This document shows positions 42,574 through 50,686 of a stretch of DNA of 64,000 nt, in pieces. How positions within the stretch are numbered: position 1 is the first letter of the stretch; every line of letters starts with the position of its first letter. This DNA comes from Microbacterium karelineae (GTDB lineage: Bacteria; Actinomycetota; Actinomycetes; Actinomycetales; Microbacteriaceae): the NCBI RefSeq assembly GCF_009745985.1, contig NZ_WFIX01000190.1, forward strand, positions 667,186-731,185, written 5' to 3'. A program made the position numbers and the translations under genes. Under the pieces are notes generated by a model. That model made no database searches and was not told the DNA's origin. It saw only the letters and a program-made list of their open reading frames with translations.

Positions 42574-43730
42574 TGCGCATCGCGTATGTCTGCGGCGACC
42601 CCGGGATCCCCGTGTTCGGCGCGAAGGGCGCGTCCGTGCACGTGCAGGAGGTCGTCCGCGTGCTGCTGCGCGCGGGGCACGACGTCGACCTGTTCTGCCG
42701 GCGCACGGGCGGCGAGCCCCGGGATCTGGAAGCCGGTGCGGGCGGCCGGCTGCGCGTGCACCATCTGCCGGCGCCGAAGGGCGGCGGCGCGCGCGCCCGC
42801 GAGCTCGCGCTGATGGCGCGTGAGCACGAGACGCACCGCGCCCTGTCGTGCGAGCACGCGCGCGAACCGTTCGGCCTCGTCTACGAGCGCTACTCCCTCT
42901 TCGCCGTCGCCGGCACGTCGTTCGCGCGAGAGACCGGGATCCCGGCCGTCCTCGAGGTGAACGCGCCGCTGCCCGTCGAGCAGGCGCGGCACCGCGAGCT
43001 CGTCCACGCGCGGGCCGCGGACGCCGTCGCGCGACGGGTGATCGGCGATGCGAGCGCCGTGGTCTGCGTGTCGGAGGGCGTCGCCGACTGGGCGCGCTCG
43101 CAGGCGCCCGGCGCCCGCGTCGTCGTCGAGCCCAACGGCGTCGACGTCGCGCGCTTCGACGGGGCGGATCGCGGCGCGGACGGACCGTTCACGGTGGGAT
43201 TCGTGGGCACGCTCAAGCCGTGGCACGGAACGGAGACCCTCATCGACGCTTTCGCGCTGCTCGCGCCTGGGCATCCGGACGCACGCCTCGTGATCGTCGG
43301 CGACGGGCCGGAGCGGCCCGTGCTGGAACGTCGAGCCGACGAGCGCGGGATCGCCGATCGCGCCCGGTTCGTCGGCGCGGTCGCGCCTTCCGACGTGCCG
43401 AGATGGCTGCGGTCGATCGACGTCGCCGCGGCGCCCTATCCCGCCGCGGGCGATCCGTACTTCTCCCCGCTCAAGGTGCTCGAGTACCTCGCGGCCGGAT
43501 CCGTCGTCGTCGCCTCGCGCGTCGGACAGCTGCCCGAGCTCGTCGCTGACGGCCGCACGGGCCTGCTCGTGCCGCCGTCGGATCCGTCGGCGCTCGCCGC
43601 TGCCCTGCGCCGCCTAGCCGCAGACGCCGACCTGCGGCGGTCCCTTGCGGAGGCGGGCCGGGCAGAGGTCGAGGCGCGCCGGACCTGGCGCCACGTCGTC
43701 GATCGCTCCCTCGCGGCGGTGGCGGCATGA
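42573..43730 (+). CDS. Glycosyltransferase family 4, third cassette gene
   Basis: 385 residues. Features of GT4: GDPGIPVFGAKGASVHVQEVV at the front, VVCVSEGV, VVEPNGVDVARF, VGFVGTLKPWHGTETLIDAF and SPLKVLEYLAAGSVVVASRVG. The ATG shares its A with the preceding stop (TGATG), and its own stop overlaps the ABC gene start by four bases. Two different GT4 enzymes plus a GT28-like one suggest at least a three-sugar product. Confidence 0.9.
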   Translation: MRIAYVCGDPGIPVFGAKGASVHVQEVVRVLLRAGHDVDLFCRRTGGEPRDLEAGAGGRLRVHHLPAPKGGGARARELALMAREHETHRALSCEHAREPFGLVYERYSLFAVAGTSFARETGIPAVLEVNAPLPVEQARHRELVHARAADAVARRVIGDASAVVCVSEGVADWARSQAPGARVVVEPNGVDVARFDGADRGADGPFTVGFVGTLKPWHGTETLIDAFALLAPGHPDARLVIVGDGPERPVLERRADERGIADRARFVGAVAPSDVPRWLRSIDVAAAPYPAAGDPYFSPLKVLEYLAAGSVVVASRVGQLPELVADGRTGLLVPPSDPSALAAALRRLAADADLRRSLAEAGRAEVEARRTWRHVVDRSLAAVAA

Positions 43731-45439
43731 GCCGCCGCGAGCGGCGCGGACGCCGCCTGCTGCGCTTCCTCGGCCCCTATCTGCGCCCCGAGCGCCGCCT
43801 CATCGCGGGCGGGTTCTTCGCGATGTTCGCCGAGGTCGCCTTCCGCCTGCTCGAGCCCTGGCCGCTGAAGATCGTCATCGACGCAGTGATCGTCCCCGGC
43901 GCCGCGCAGAGCCCGGGCATCGTCGGCCTGCTCGCCCTGTGCGCGCTCGGCGTCGTCGGCGCCGCGGGGCTGCGCGCGCTGTCGTCGTATCTCATGACCG
44001 TGTGCTTCTCGCTCGCCGGCACGCGCGCGATGAACGCGGTGCGGGCCGACGTCTTCGCCCACACGCTGCGCCTGCCGCTGCGCTTCCACACGGGGATCCG
44101 CTCGGGCGACCTCATCAACCGCCTCGTCTCCGACGTCGGGAAGCTCCGCGACGTCGCGGTCACGGCGGCCATGCCGCTCATCGGCAACGTCGTCACCCTC
44201 GCGGCGATGCTCGTCGTCATGTTCGTCCTCGACTGGCGCCTCGGCCTCATCGTGGCGGCCGCGCTCCCCGTGTTCCTGCTGCACTCGCGGCGGGCCTCGA
44301 GCCGCATCACCGACGCCGCGCGCATCCAGAGGTCGCGCGAGGGCGAGCTCGCCGGCTCGGCGGGGGAGTCGTTCGGGGCGATCAAGGTCGTGCAGGCGTA
44401 CACGCTCGAAGGCGAGCTGGAGCGCGGCTTCGCTCGATCGAACGAGCGCGAGCTGTCGGAGGGCGTGCGGGCGACGCGGCTGTCGGCCGGGCTCGAGCGG
44501 TGGACGGACGTGCTCGTCGGAATCGCGACCGCCGCCGTCCTCTTCGTCGGGGGATGGAGCATCGTCGAGGGGCACCTCACACCCGGTGAGCTCGTCGTCT
44601 TCGTGCAGTACCTCAAGGGCGCGTTCAAGCCGATGCGGGATCTCGCGAAGTACACCGGCCGCATCGCGAAGGCGGCCGCGTCGGGCGAGCGGATCATCGA
44701 CCTCGTCGGCACCCGCAGCGACCTCGCCGACCTGCCGGGCGCGCACCGGATGGGCCGCGTCGACGGTGCGATCTCGTTCCGTCGCGTCTCCGCCTCGTAC
44801 GGCGACGGCGAGCCCGCCCTGACCGACATCGACCTCGAGATCGCGCCGGGGGAGCGGATCGCGCTCGTCGGCCACTCGGGATCCGGCAAGTCGACCCTCG
44901 CGTCGCTCCTGCTGCGCCTGCAGGATCCGGTCGCCGGGTCGGTGCGCATCGACGGGCGCGACCTGCGCGCCTATTCTCTCGACTCGCTGCGGGCGGGGAT
45001 CGCCATCGTGCTGCAGGAGTCCGTCCTGTTCACGGGATCCATCCGCGAGAACATCCGGATGGGACGCCCGGGCGCGACCGACGAGCACGTCGCGTGGGCG
45101 GCCCAGGTCGCGAACGTCGACGAGTTCGCGGATCGGCTGCCCGGCGGGCTCGACACGGAGGTCGGCGAGCGCGGCGAAACCCTGTCGGGCGGGCAGCGAC
45201 AGCGCATCGCGATCGCCCGCGCGGTGCTGCGAGACGCACGGATCGTGATCCTCGACGAGGCGACGACGGGCCTCGACACGACGAGCGCCGCCGCGGTGCG
45301 CGAGGCGCTCGAGCGCCTGTGCGCGGGACGGACGACCCTCGTCGTCACGCACTCGCCCGACGATGCGCTCGCGTGCGACCGCATCGTCACCCTGCGGCAG
45401 GGCCGCATCGTCGACGTGAAGGAGAGCTCTCATGCATGA
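43727..45439 (+). CDS. ABC exporter, fused membrane and ATPase domains
   Basis: 570 residues. Six membrane helices (about 20-310) precede a nucleotide-binding domain with Walker A GHSGSGKST, Q-loop VLQESVLF, signature LSGGQRQRIAIARA and Walker B IVILDEATTGLD. Half-size MsbA-like transporters form homodimers and flip lipids or glycolipids. In the cassette it probably exports the glycosylated product. The ATG overlaps the previous stop by four bases and its stop overlaps the next gene by eight bases. Confidence 0.92.
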   Translation: MSRRERRGRRLLRFLGPYLRPERRLIAGGFFAMFAEVAFRLLEPWPLKIVIDAVIVPGAAQSPGIVGLLALCALGVVGAAGLRALSSYLMTVCFSLAGTRAMNAVRADVFAHTLRLPLRFHTGIRSGDLINRLVSDVGKLRDVAVTAAMPLIGNVVTLAAMLVVMFVLDWRLGLIVAAALPVFLLHSRRASSRITDAARIQRSREGELAGSAGESFGAIKVVQAYTLEGELERGFARSNERELSEGVRATRLSAGLERWTDVLVGIATAAVLFVGGWSIVEGHLTPGELVVFVQYLKGAFKPMRDLAKYTGRIAKAAASGERIIDLVGTRSDLADLPGAHRMGRVDGAISFRRVSASYGDGEPALTDIDLEIAPGERIALVGHSGSGKSTLASLLLRLQDPVAGSVRIDGRDLRAYSLDSLRAGIAIVLQESVLFTGSIRENIRMGRPGATDEHVAWAAQVANVDEFADRLPGGLDTEVGERGETLSGGQRQRIAIARAVLRDARIVILDEATTGLDTTSAAAVREALERLCAGRTTLVVTHSPDDALACDRIVTLRQGRIVDVKESSHA

Positions 45440-47291
45440 CCCCGCGCTGCCCGGGCTCGGGACCATCCTCGGCCTCGAATCGTCGTACCTGCGCTACAAG
45501 CCCGGCACCTCGGCGGTCGCCGGCCTGCGGGTCGGCGACCGGGCCGCCCAGGCCGTCGCCTACCCCGTCGGCGTGCACGAGAAGCTCGCAGGCCTCGCCC
45601 GCCGGGCGCGCGCGACGGGCGACCTGATCCGCGTCGATCACGGGCTCGGTGTCGCGATCGTCGCGGCCCCCGCCGATCGGGACCTGCCGGGGATCCGAGC
45701 AGCCCTCGAGCGGCACCCGGACGCGGAGACCCTCGTCTACAAGCCCGGCCGACGCTGGGTGGCGCGATGCGTCGCCTGTCGTGTGATCGTCAAGGTGCAC
45801 ACACCCGAGCGAGCCGCGGAGGCGCTGCGCGCCCACGACGCCGTGGGCCCCCTGCTGCCGACGGCCGAGGTGGTGTTCCGCGATCCGCAAGGCGTCGTCG
45901 AGACGCGCCTGCTCGACGGGCGGCCCGCCCGCGGCGATGCCGATGCGCGGGCGACGGGGGCGGTCATCGCGCGCCTGCACGCGGCGCCGGCGCCGATCGC
46001 CGACGTGCGCGACCACCTGCCGGGGGCCGACGGGATCGCGGCGATCCTGCCCGACCTGGCACCGCGGGCCGAACGGCTGGCGCGGGGCATCGCGTCCGCG
46101 CTGGCGGGCCGCCCGATGACGGCGCCGATCCATGGGGACCTCTCCGCGGATCAGGTCATCGTCGCGCCCGGCGGGGCGCACCTCATCGATCTCGACCGCG
46201 CGGGCGTCGGCGACCCGATGGCCGACCTCGGATCGTGGGCGGCCGACGAGATCTCCCGGGGCGTGCCGCGGGCGTCGGCGGGCGCGGCGCTGCGGGAGGG
46301 CTACGCCCGCGCGGGCGGCACGGTCGACGAGGCCGCCCTGTACGCGCAGACGGCGGCGGGGCTGCTGCGGCGCGGCGCCGAGCCGTTCCGCCGGCGCGAC
46401 GAGGGATGGCGCGGAGAATGTGCGCGTCTGCTCGACGAGGCGCAGGCGCTCCTCGCCCTCGCGGGGGTGCGCTCCGACACGGCGCTCCCCGGCGCGAGCG
46501 AGGCCGTCGCGGAGGCCGAGGTCGTCGCACACCGGCCGGGGCGGCGCGCTGTGCTGCGCACGGCCGACGGATTCGTCAAGCTCACGCGGCGCTCGCGGTT
46601 CTCCGGCGTCGCCGACCGCGCCGAGCGCGTCACCGCGCTCCGCACTCTGCGCTCGCCGCGGGTGCTCGCCCGCGACGACCGGGCCGCGACGCTGCGGCTC
46701 TCCGCCGTCGGCGCGCGCACGCTGCTCGAGGCCGGGCCGACCCTCTCCGAGGCCGATCTCCGCGCCGTGTGGACGCGCGTGGGCGAGGGGATCGCCGAGC
46801 TGTCGGATCTCGATCCCGCCGGTCTGCCGGAGCACGGCGTCGCCGAGGAGCTGGGAGCGATCGAGCGCGCCCACGCGCACGGGCTGCTCGACGTCGCGGC
46901 GGCGTACGAGCGCGTCGCGGCGGGCCTCATCCGGGCCGCGGGGCCGCGCGGCGTGCTGCACCGCGACCTGCACGACAAGCAGATCCTGCTGCCGGCCGAC
47001 GGCATCGACCCGATCGGCCTCATCGATGTCGACACGCTCGCGATCGGCGAGAAGGCGCTCGATGCGGCGAACCTGCTCGTCCACCTGGAGCTGCGTGAGC
47101 TGCAGGGGCTCATGCCGGGCGAGCGGGCGCGCGCGGCCGCCGAGGCGCTGCGGCGAGGGCTGGGCGGCGGATCCGTCTGGGACCGGGTTCCGGCCTACGC
47201 CGACGCGACGCGGCTGCGTCTTGCGGGCGTCTACGCGGCGCGCGACGGCTGGGGCGAGGTGGCGGCGACGCTGCTGGCCCGTGTGGGCTGA
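45432..47291 (+). CDS. Protein with two tandem aminoglycoside-phosphotransferase-like kinase domains
   Basis: 619 residues. Two APH-type kinase domains are fused. The first catalytic loop is HGDLSADQVIV (H234, D236) with LIDLDRAG; the second is HRDLHDKQILL (H510, D512) with LIDVDTLA. In both, Gln stands where the Mg-binding Asn is usual. The first domain has a fuller N-lobe (VYKPGRRWVARC...VIVKVH). Such proteins phosphorylate small molecules or sugars. Its place at the end of a GT-GT-GT-ABC cassette suggests a sugar or lipid kinase; the substrate is unknown. Confidence 0.8.
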   Translation: MHDPALPGLGTILGLESSYLRYKPGTSAVAGLRVGDRAAQAVAYPVGVHEKLAGLARRARATGDLIRVDHGLGVAIVAAPADRDLPGIRAALERHPDAETLVYKPGRRWVARCVACRVIVKVHTPERAAEALRAHDAVGPLLPTAEVVFRDPQGVVETRLLDGRPARGDADARATGAVIARLHAAPAPIADVRDHLPGADGIAAILPDLAPRAERLARGIASALAGRPMTAPIHGDLSADQVIVAPGGAHLIDLDRAGVGDPMADLGSWAADEISRGVPRASAGAALREGYARAGGTVDEAALYAQTAAGLLRRGAEPFRRRDEGWRGECARLLDEAQALLALAGVRSDTALPGASEAVAEAEVVAHRPGRRAVLRTADGFVKLTRRSRFSGVADRAERVTALRTLRSPRVLARDDRAATLRLSAVGARTLLEAGPTLSEADLRAVWTRVGEGIAELSDLDPAGLPEHGVAEELGAIERAHAHGLLDVAAAYERVAAGLIRAAGPRGVLHRDLHDKQILLPADGIDPIGLIDVDTLAIGEKALDAANLLVHLELRELQGLMPGERARAAAEALRRGLGGGSVWDRVPAYADATRLRLAGVYAARDGWGEVAATLLARVG

Positions 47292-47297
47292 CGGCGA

Positions 47298-47693
47298 TCA
47301 GTCGTCGTCGTCATCCCCGTCGTCGTCATCCCCATCGTCATCGTCGTCGTCCCCGTCGTCGTCATCGTCGACCTCGACGGGCGCGGCGGGCGGCACCCGC
47401 TCGGGCTCGGTGCCCGCGGGGGGAGCGGTGCCCGCACCGCCCGGATCCTGTGTGGGCGTGGGTGTGGGCGTGGGCGCGGGCGTGGGCGTCGGCCTCGGCG
47501 TCGACGTGACCGTCGGCGCGGCGGTCGGCGTCTCGGACGGCTCCGCGTAGTCGCCGGTGATCGACCCGCCGTCGAGGATCTGCTCGTCGCCGGTGCGGGG
47601 CTCGAGCACCGCCGCCGCGGCGACGGCGCCGCCCGCGATCACGACGAGAGACAGGCCGCCGATGATCGCGGCTGTCGCTGCTCTTGTGGCCAT
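47298..47693 (-). CDS. Small membrane-anchored protein with a Pro/Thr linker and poly-Asp tail
   Basis: 131 residues. One hydrophobic anchor (about 8-30) is followed by a Pro/Thr-rich stretch (TPTPAPTPTPTPT) and a C-terminal run of about 25 Asp broken by single Gly. The acidic tail, encoded by GAC/GAT repeats, could bind cations or the cell wall. No family is recognised; the low-complexity region makes similarity searches unreliable. The stop is six bases from the end of the convergent kinase gene. Confidence 0.6.
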   Translation of the reverse strand: MATRAATAAIIGGLSLVVIAGGAVAAAAVLEPRTGDEQILDGGSITGDYAEPSETPTAAPTVTSTPRPTPTPAPTPTPTPTQDPGGAGTAPPAGTEPERVPPAAPVEVDDDDDGDDDDDDGDDDDGDDDDD

Positions 47694-47804
47694 GGCACCC
47701 AGGATCCCGCACGCGCGTAAACGGCGCCACAGCGATCGATGAGAAGGCTCTTACGTTCGCCCGATCATGCCGGCGCGGGCGGCGCGCGCCGTGATACTGG
47801 GGAG

Positions 47805-49274
47805 GTGGCGCGCAGAGGGGGAGAGCATCGGCGCGTACCCGTCGTGTCGGTGCGGGTGCGCCTCGTCGCCGTGATCACGCTCGCCGCCGTCCTCGGCCTC
47901 ACGGCCGTGGCCGCCGCCGTCTACATCGTCGAACGCTCCGCGACGCTCGCGGAGGTGGACGAGAGGCTGCGCGCGAACCTCGACTCGGCGCGCTTCATCG
48001 TGGCCGGTGCGGACGACGCACCGCAGGCCTGGGGATCCTCGCGCGACGCCGTCGCGGACATCGTCAGCCGGATGAGCCCCGACGACAACACCGGCGTCGT
48101 CGGCGTGATCGACGGATCAGCCGCATACGTCCCCGGCGTGCCGCTCGACGTCGATCTGCGCAGCGCGCCCGGCTTCGTGCCGTTCGCCGTCGAGGCCGCC
48201 GCGAGCGGGGAGCCGGTGCTCGGAACCTACGCGGAGGAGGGCGTCGAGTGGCGCTTCCTCGCGACCCCGGTCGACGTCGCGGGCGCTCCCGAGCGCGATC
48301 GCGTGCTCTTCGTCATGGCATACGACGTCGACGCGGAGCTCGCCGAGATCAATGGGCCCGGGCGTGTGTTCATCGTGGCCTCGATCGTCGTGGTCGCCCT
48401 GATCGCGGGCGTCGCGACCATCGTCGCGGGCCGCCTGCTGCGCCCGCTGCGGCGCATGAGGGAGACCGCGGAGCGCGTATCGGGGCAGTCGCTGTCGGAG
48501 CGCCTGCCGGTCGAGGGGCGCGACGACGTGTCCGAGCTGTCGGCGACGATGAACGCGATGCTCGACAGGCTCGACGGCGCCCTCGACTCCCAGCGCCAGC
48601 TGCTGAGCGACGTGGGGCACGAGCTCAAGACCCCGCTCACGATCGCGCGGGGGCATCTCGAGCTCATGGATCCTGAGGATCCGGGCGATGTGCGCGAGAC
48701 GCAGGCGCTCGCGGTCGACGAGCTCGACCGGATGAGTCGCCTCGTGCAGGACCTCTCGTCGAGCGCGTCCCTCCACGGCCCGGCGCCCGTGAGGCCCGCG
48801 CCGACCGACGCCGCGGACCTCCTCGCGCAGATCGTGCGGAAGGCCGAGGCGATCGACGGCGCCGATGTCGCGGCGGGCCCGATCGCCGATGTCGTCGCCC
48901 CGCTCGATGCGGCGCGCGTCACCCAGGCGATGCTGCAGCTCTCGCAGAACGCGGTCACGCACGGCGGCGGGCGGTTCGTCGTCGGCAGCAACATCGACGC
49001 CGGCGCCCTCCTCCTGTGGGTGCGCGACTACGGCCCCGGCGTGCCCGAGGCCGAGAAGCTGACGGTGTTCGACCGCTTCCAGCGCGGATCCGGCGGCTCG
49101 CGCGCGCCCGGCAGCGGCCTGGGCCTCAACATCGTGCAGGTGATCGCCCGCGCGCACGGCGGATCCGCGACGGTCGCCGATGCGCCGGGCGGCGGGGCGA
49201 TCTTCACGATCGCCGTGCCCCTCGACGAGCCGAAGGAAGGGATTCTCGATGGCATCGATCCTCATCGCCGATGA
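47805..49274 (+). CDS. Sensor histidine kinase (HAMP, OmpR-type partner)
   Basis: 489 residues. Membrane segment (about 15-35), extracellular sensor domain (to about 180), second segment, HAMP (RLLRPLRRMRETAERVSG), HisKA with phospho-acceptor H272 in VGHELKTPLTIARGHLELM, and HATPase (LQLSQNAVTHGGG, DYGPGVPEAEKLTVFDRFQ, GSGLGLNIVQVIARAHGG). The GTG at 47805 follows GATACT (47793-47798) by 6 bases; GTG 47844 is possible. The stop lies 26 bases inside the response regulator gene. The signal is unknown. Confidence 0.9.
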   Translation: MARRGGEHRRVPVVSVRVRLVAVITLAAVLGLTAVAAAVYIVERSATLAEVDERLRANLDSARFIVAGADDAPQAWGSSRDAVADIVSRMSPDDNTGVVGVIDGSAAYVPGVPLDVDLRSAPGFVPFAVEAAASGEPVLGTYAEEGVEWRFLATPVDVAGAPERDRVLFVMAYDVDAELAEINGPGRVFIVASIVVVALIAGVATIVAGRLLRPLRRMRETAERVSGQSLSERLPVEGRDDVSELSATMNAMLDRLDGALDSQRQLLSDVGHELKTPLTIARGHLELMDPEDPGDVRETQALAVDELDRMSRLVQDLSSSASLHGPAPVRPAPTDAADLLAQIVRKAEAIDGADVAAGPIADVVAPLDAARVTQAMLQLSQNAVTHGGGRFVVGSNIDAGALLLWVRDYGPGVPEAEKLTVFDRFQRGSGGSRAPGSGLGLNIVQVIARAHGGSATVADAPGGGAIFTIAVPLDEPKEGILDGIDPHRR

Positions 49275-49914
49275 CGAGCGGCGCATCGCGTCGTTCATCG
49301 ACAAGGGCCTGCGGGCGGCCGGCTTCGCGACGCACATCGCGTATGACGGGGCCGAGGCGCTCGCGCTCGCGCAGACCGACGAGTTCGACCTGCTCGTGCT
49401 CGACGTGAACATGCCGGGGCTGGACGGCTTCGAGGTGCTCGAGAACCTGCGCGGCTCCGGCTCCCGGATGCCGATCATCATGCTCACCGCGCGCACCGAT
49501 GTGGGGGACACGGTCGCGGGGCTCGAGGGCGGGGCGGACGACTATCTCGGCAAGCCGTTCCGGTTCGACGAGCTGCTCGCGCGGATCCGCCTGCGCATGC
49601 GCCGCGACGACGAGGCGGGCACCTCGGCGGAGGGGCTGCGGCACCGCGATCTCCTGCTCGACCTGCGCACCCGCCAGGCGCGGATCGACGGCGAGGCGCC
49701 CATCGACCTGTCGTCGCGCGAGTACGCGCTCGCCGAGGAGCTCGTCCGCCATGCGGGCCAGGTGCTCAGCCGCGAGCAGCTGCTGAGCCGCGTGTGGGGC
49801 TTCGACTTCGACCCCGGTTCGAACGTGGCTGACGTCTACATCGGCTACCTGCGCCAGAAGCTCGGATCCGACCGGATCGAGACGGTCCGCGGAGCGGGGT
49901 ACCGGCTCGTGTGA
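49249..49914 (+). CDS. OmpR/PhoB-family response regulator
   Basis: 221 residues. The receiver has acidic ADDE, phospho-acceptor in LLVLDVNMPG, TAR at the switch and KPFRFDELLARI. The winged-helix output domain ends with EYALAEELVRHAGQVLSREQLLSRVWG and NVADVYIGYLRQKLGSDRIETVRGAGYRLV. It overlaps the kinase gene by 26 bases, so the two form one two-component system. The targets are not evident. Confidence 0.95.
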   Translation: MASILIADDERRIASFIDKGLRAAGFATHIAYDGAEALALAQTDEFDLLVLDVNMPGLDGFEVLENLRGSGSRMPIIMLTARTDVGDTVAGLEGGADDYLGKPFRFDELLARIRLRMRRDDEAGTSAEGLRHRDLLLDLRTRQARIDGEAPIDLSSREYALAEELVRHAGQVLSREQLLSRVWGFDFDPGSNVADVYIGYLRQKLGSDRIETVRGAGYRLV

Positions 49915-49989
49915 GCGCGTGACGTCACCGTCCACGACGCCGTCCGGCGCGACGGTCGGACTGCGGCGGTTCGAGTCCGGGCGTTCGCG

Positions 49990-50604
49990 TCAACCGCGCC
50001 GACCGCGCGCTGATTCGAGGTACGCCAGGATGCCGCGGTGCAGTTCGGTCGCGAGGGCGCGCCGAGCGTCGGGATCCTCCGCGGCGGCGATGGCCGGGAC
50101 GACCCCGCGAACCATGCTGAGGACGACGGTCGCGATCGTCGCGACGCGCTCGTCGTCCGCGCCGGGGATGACGAGGGCGGTCGCGGTGCGGACGCGCTGC
50201 TCGATCGCCTCGTGCACGGGCGCGACCGCCTCGCGCATCGACGCCGGCATGTCCGAACGAGCGAACAGCGCCTTGAACCCGGGGTGGTCGATGTTGAACG
50301 TGACGAGGCGGTCGAGGATGGCGCGGAGCGAGTCGTCGAGGGCGTCTGCTGAGAAGTCATCGAAGATCTCGAGGCCTCGCAGCCGTGCCGCGTACATGTC
50401 CGCGAGCGCACGGCCGATCTCGTCCTTGTTGGCGAAGAACTGGTACAGGGATCCGGGGGAGATCCCCGCTCGTGCCGCGATCGCGTTGGTCGTCGCTGCC
50501 TCGTATCCGCCCTCGCCGAAGACGTCCGCCGCCGCCTGGAGGATCTGCTCGATGCGCGCACGCCCGCGTGCCTGGCGCCGCCGTGCGCCGGACTGCTCGG
50601 TCAT
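49990..50604 (-). CDS. TetR-family repressor of the MMPL transporter
   Basis: 204 residues. RIEQILQAAADVFGEGGYEAATTNAIAARAGISPGSLYQFFANKDEIG is the TetR DNA-binding domain. ATG 50604 is used; the longer frame to 50757 runs through the palindromic operators and is not credible. Divergent from the MMPL gene, with AATGCGAG-type palindromes between them, the classic layout of a local repressor and its efflux target. Confidence 0.9.
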   Translation of the reverse strand: MTEQSGARRRQARGRARIEQILQAAADVFGEGGYEAATTNAIAARAGISPGSLYQFFANKDEIGRALADMYAARLRGLEIFDDFSADALDDSLRAILDRLVTFNIDHPGFKALFARSDMPASMREAVAPVHEAIEQRVRTATALVIPGADDERVATIATVVLSMVRGVVPAIAAAEDPDARRALATELHRGILAYLESARGRRG

Positions 50605-50625
50605 CCCTTGACCGCCCCTCAGATT

Positions 50626-50672
50626 AATGCGAGCATTTACTCGCGTTTGAAATACGACTTTCCGCTCGCATT
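50626..50672. promoter_or_regulatory. TetR operators between tetR and the MMPL gene
   Basis: AATGCGAG-CATTTA-CTCGCGTT (50626-50647) is a palindrome with one mismatch, and a third half-site CTCGCATT lies at 50665-50672, 14 bases before the MMPL ATG. Confidence 0.75.
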
Positions 50673-50686
50673 CTAGGGGGATCCCA

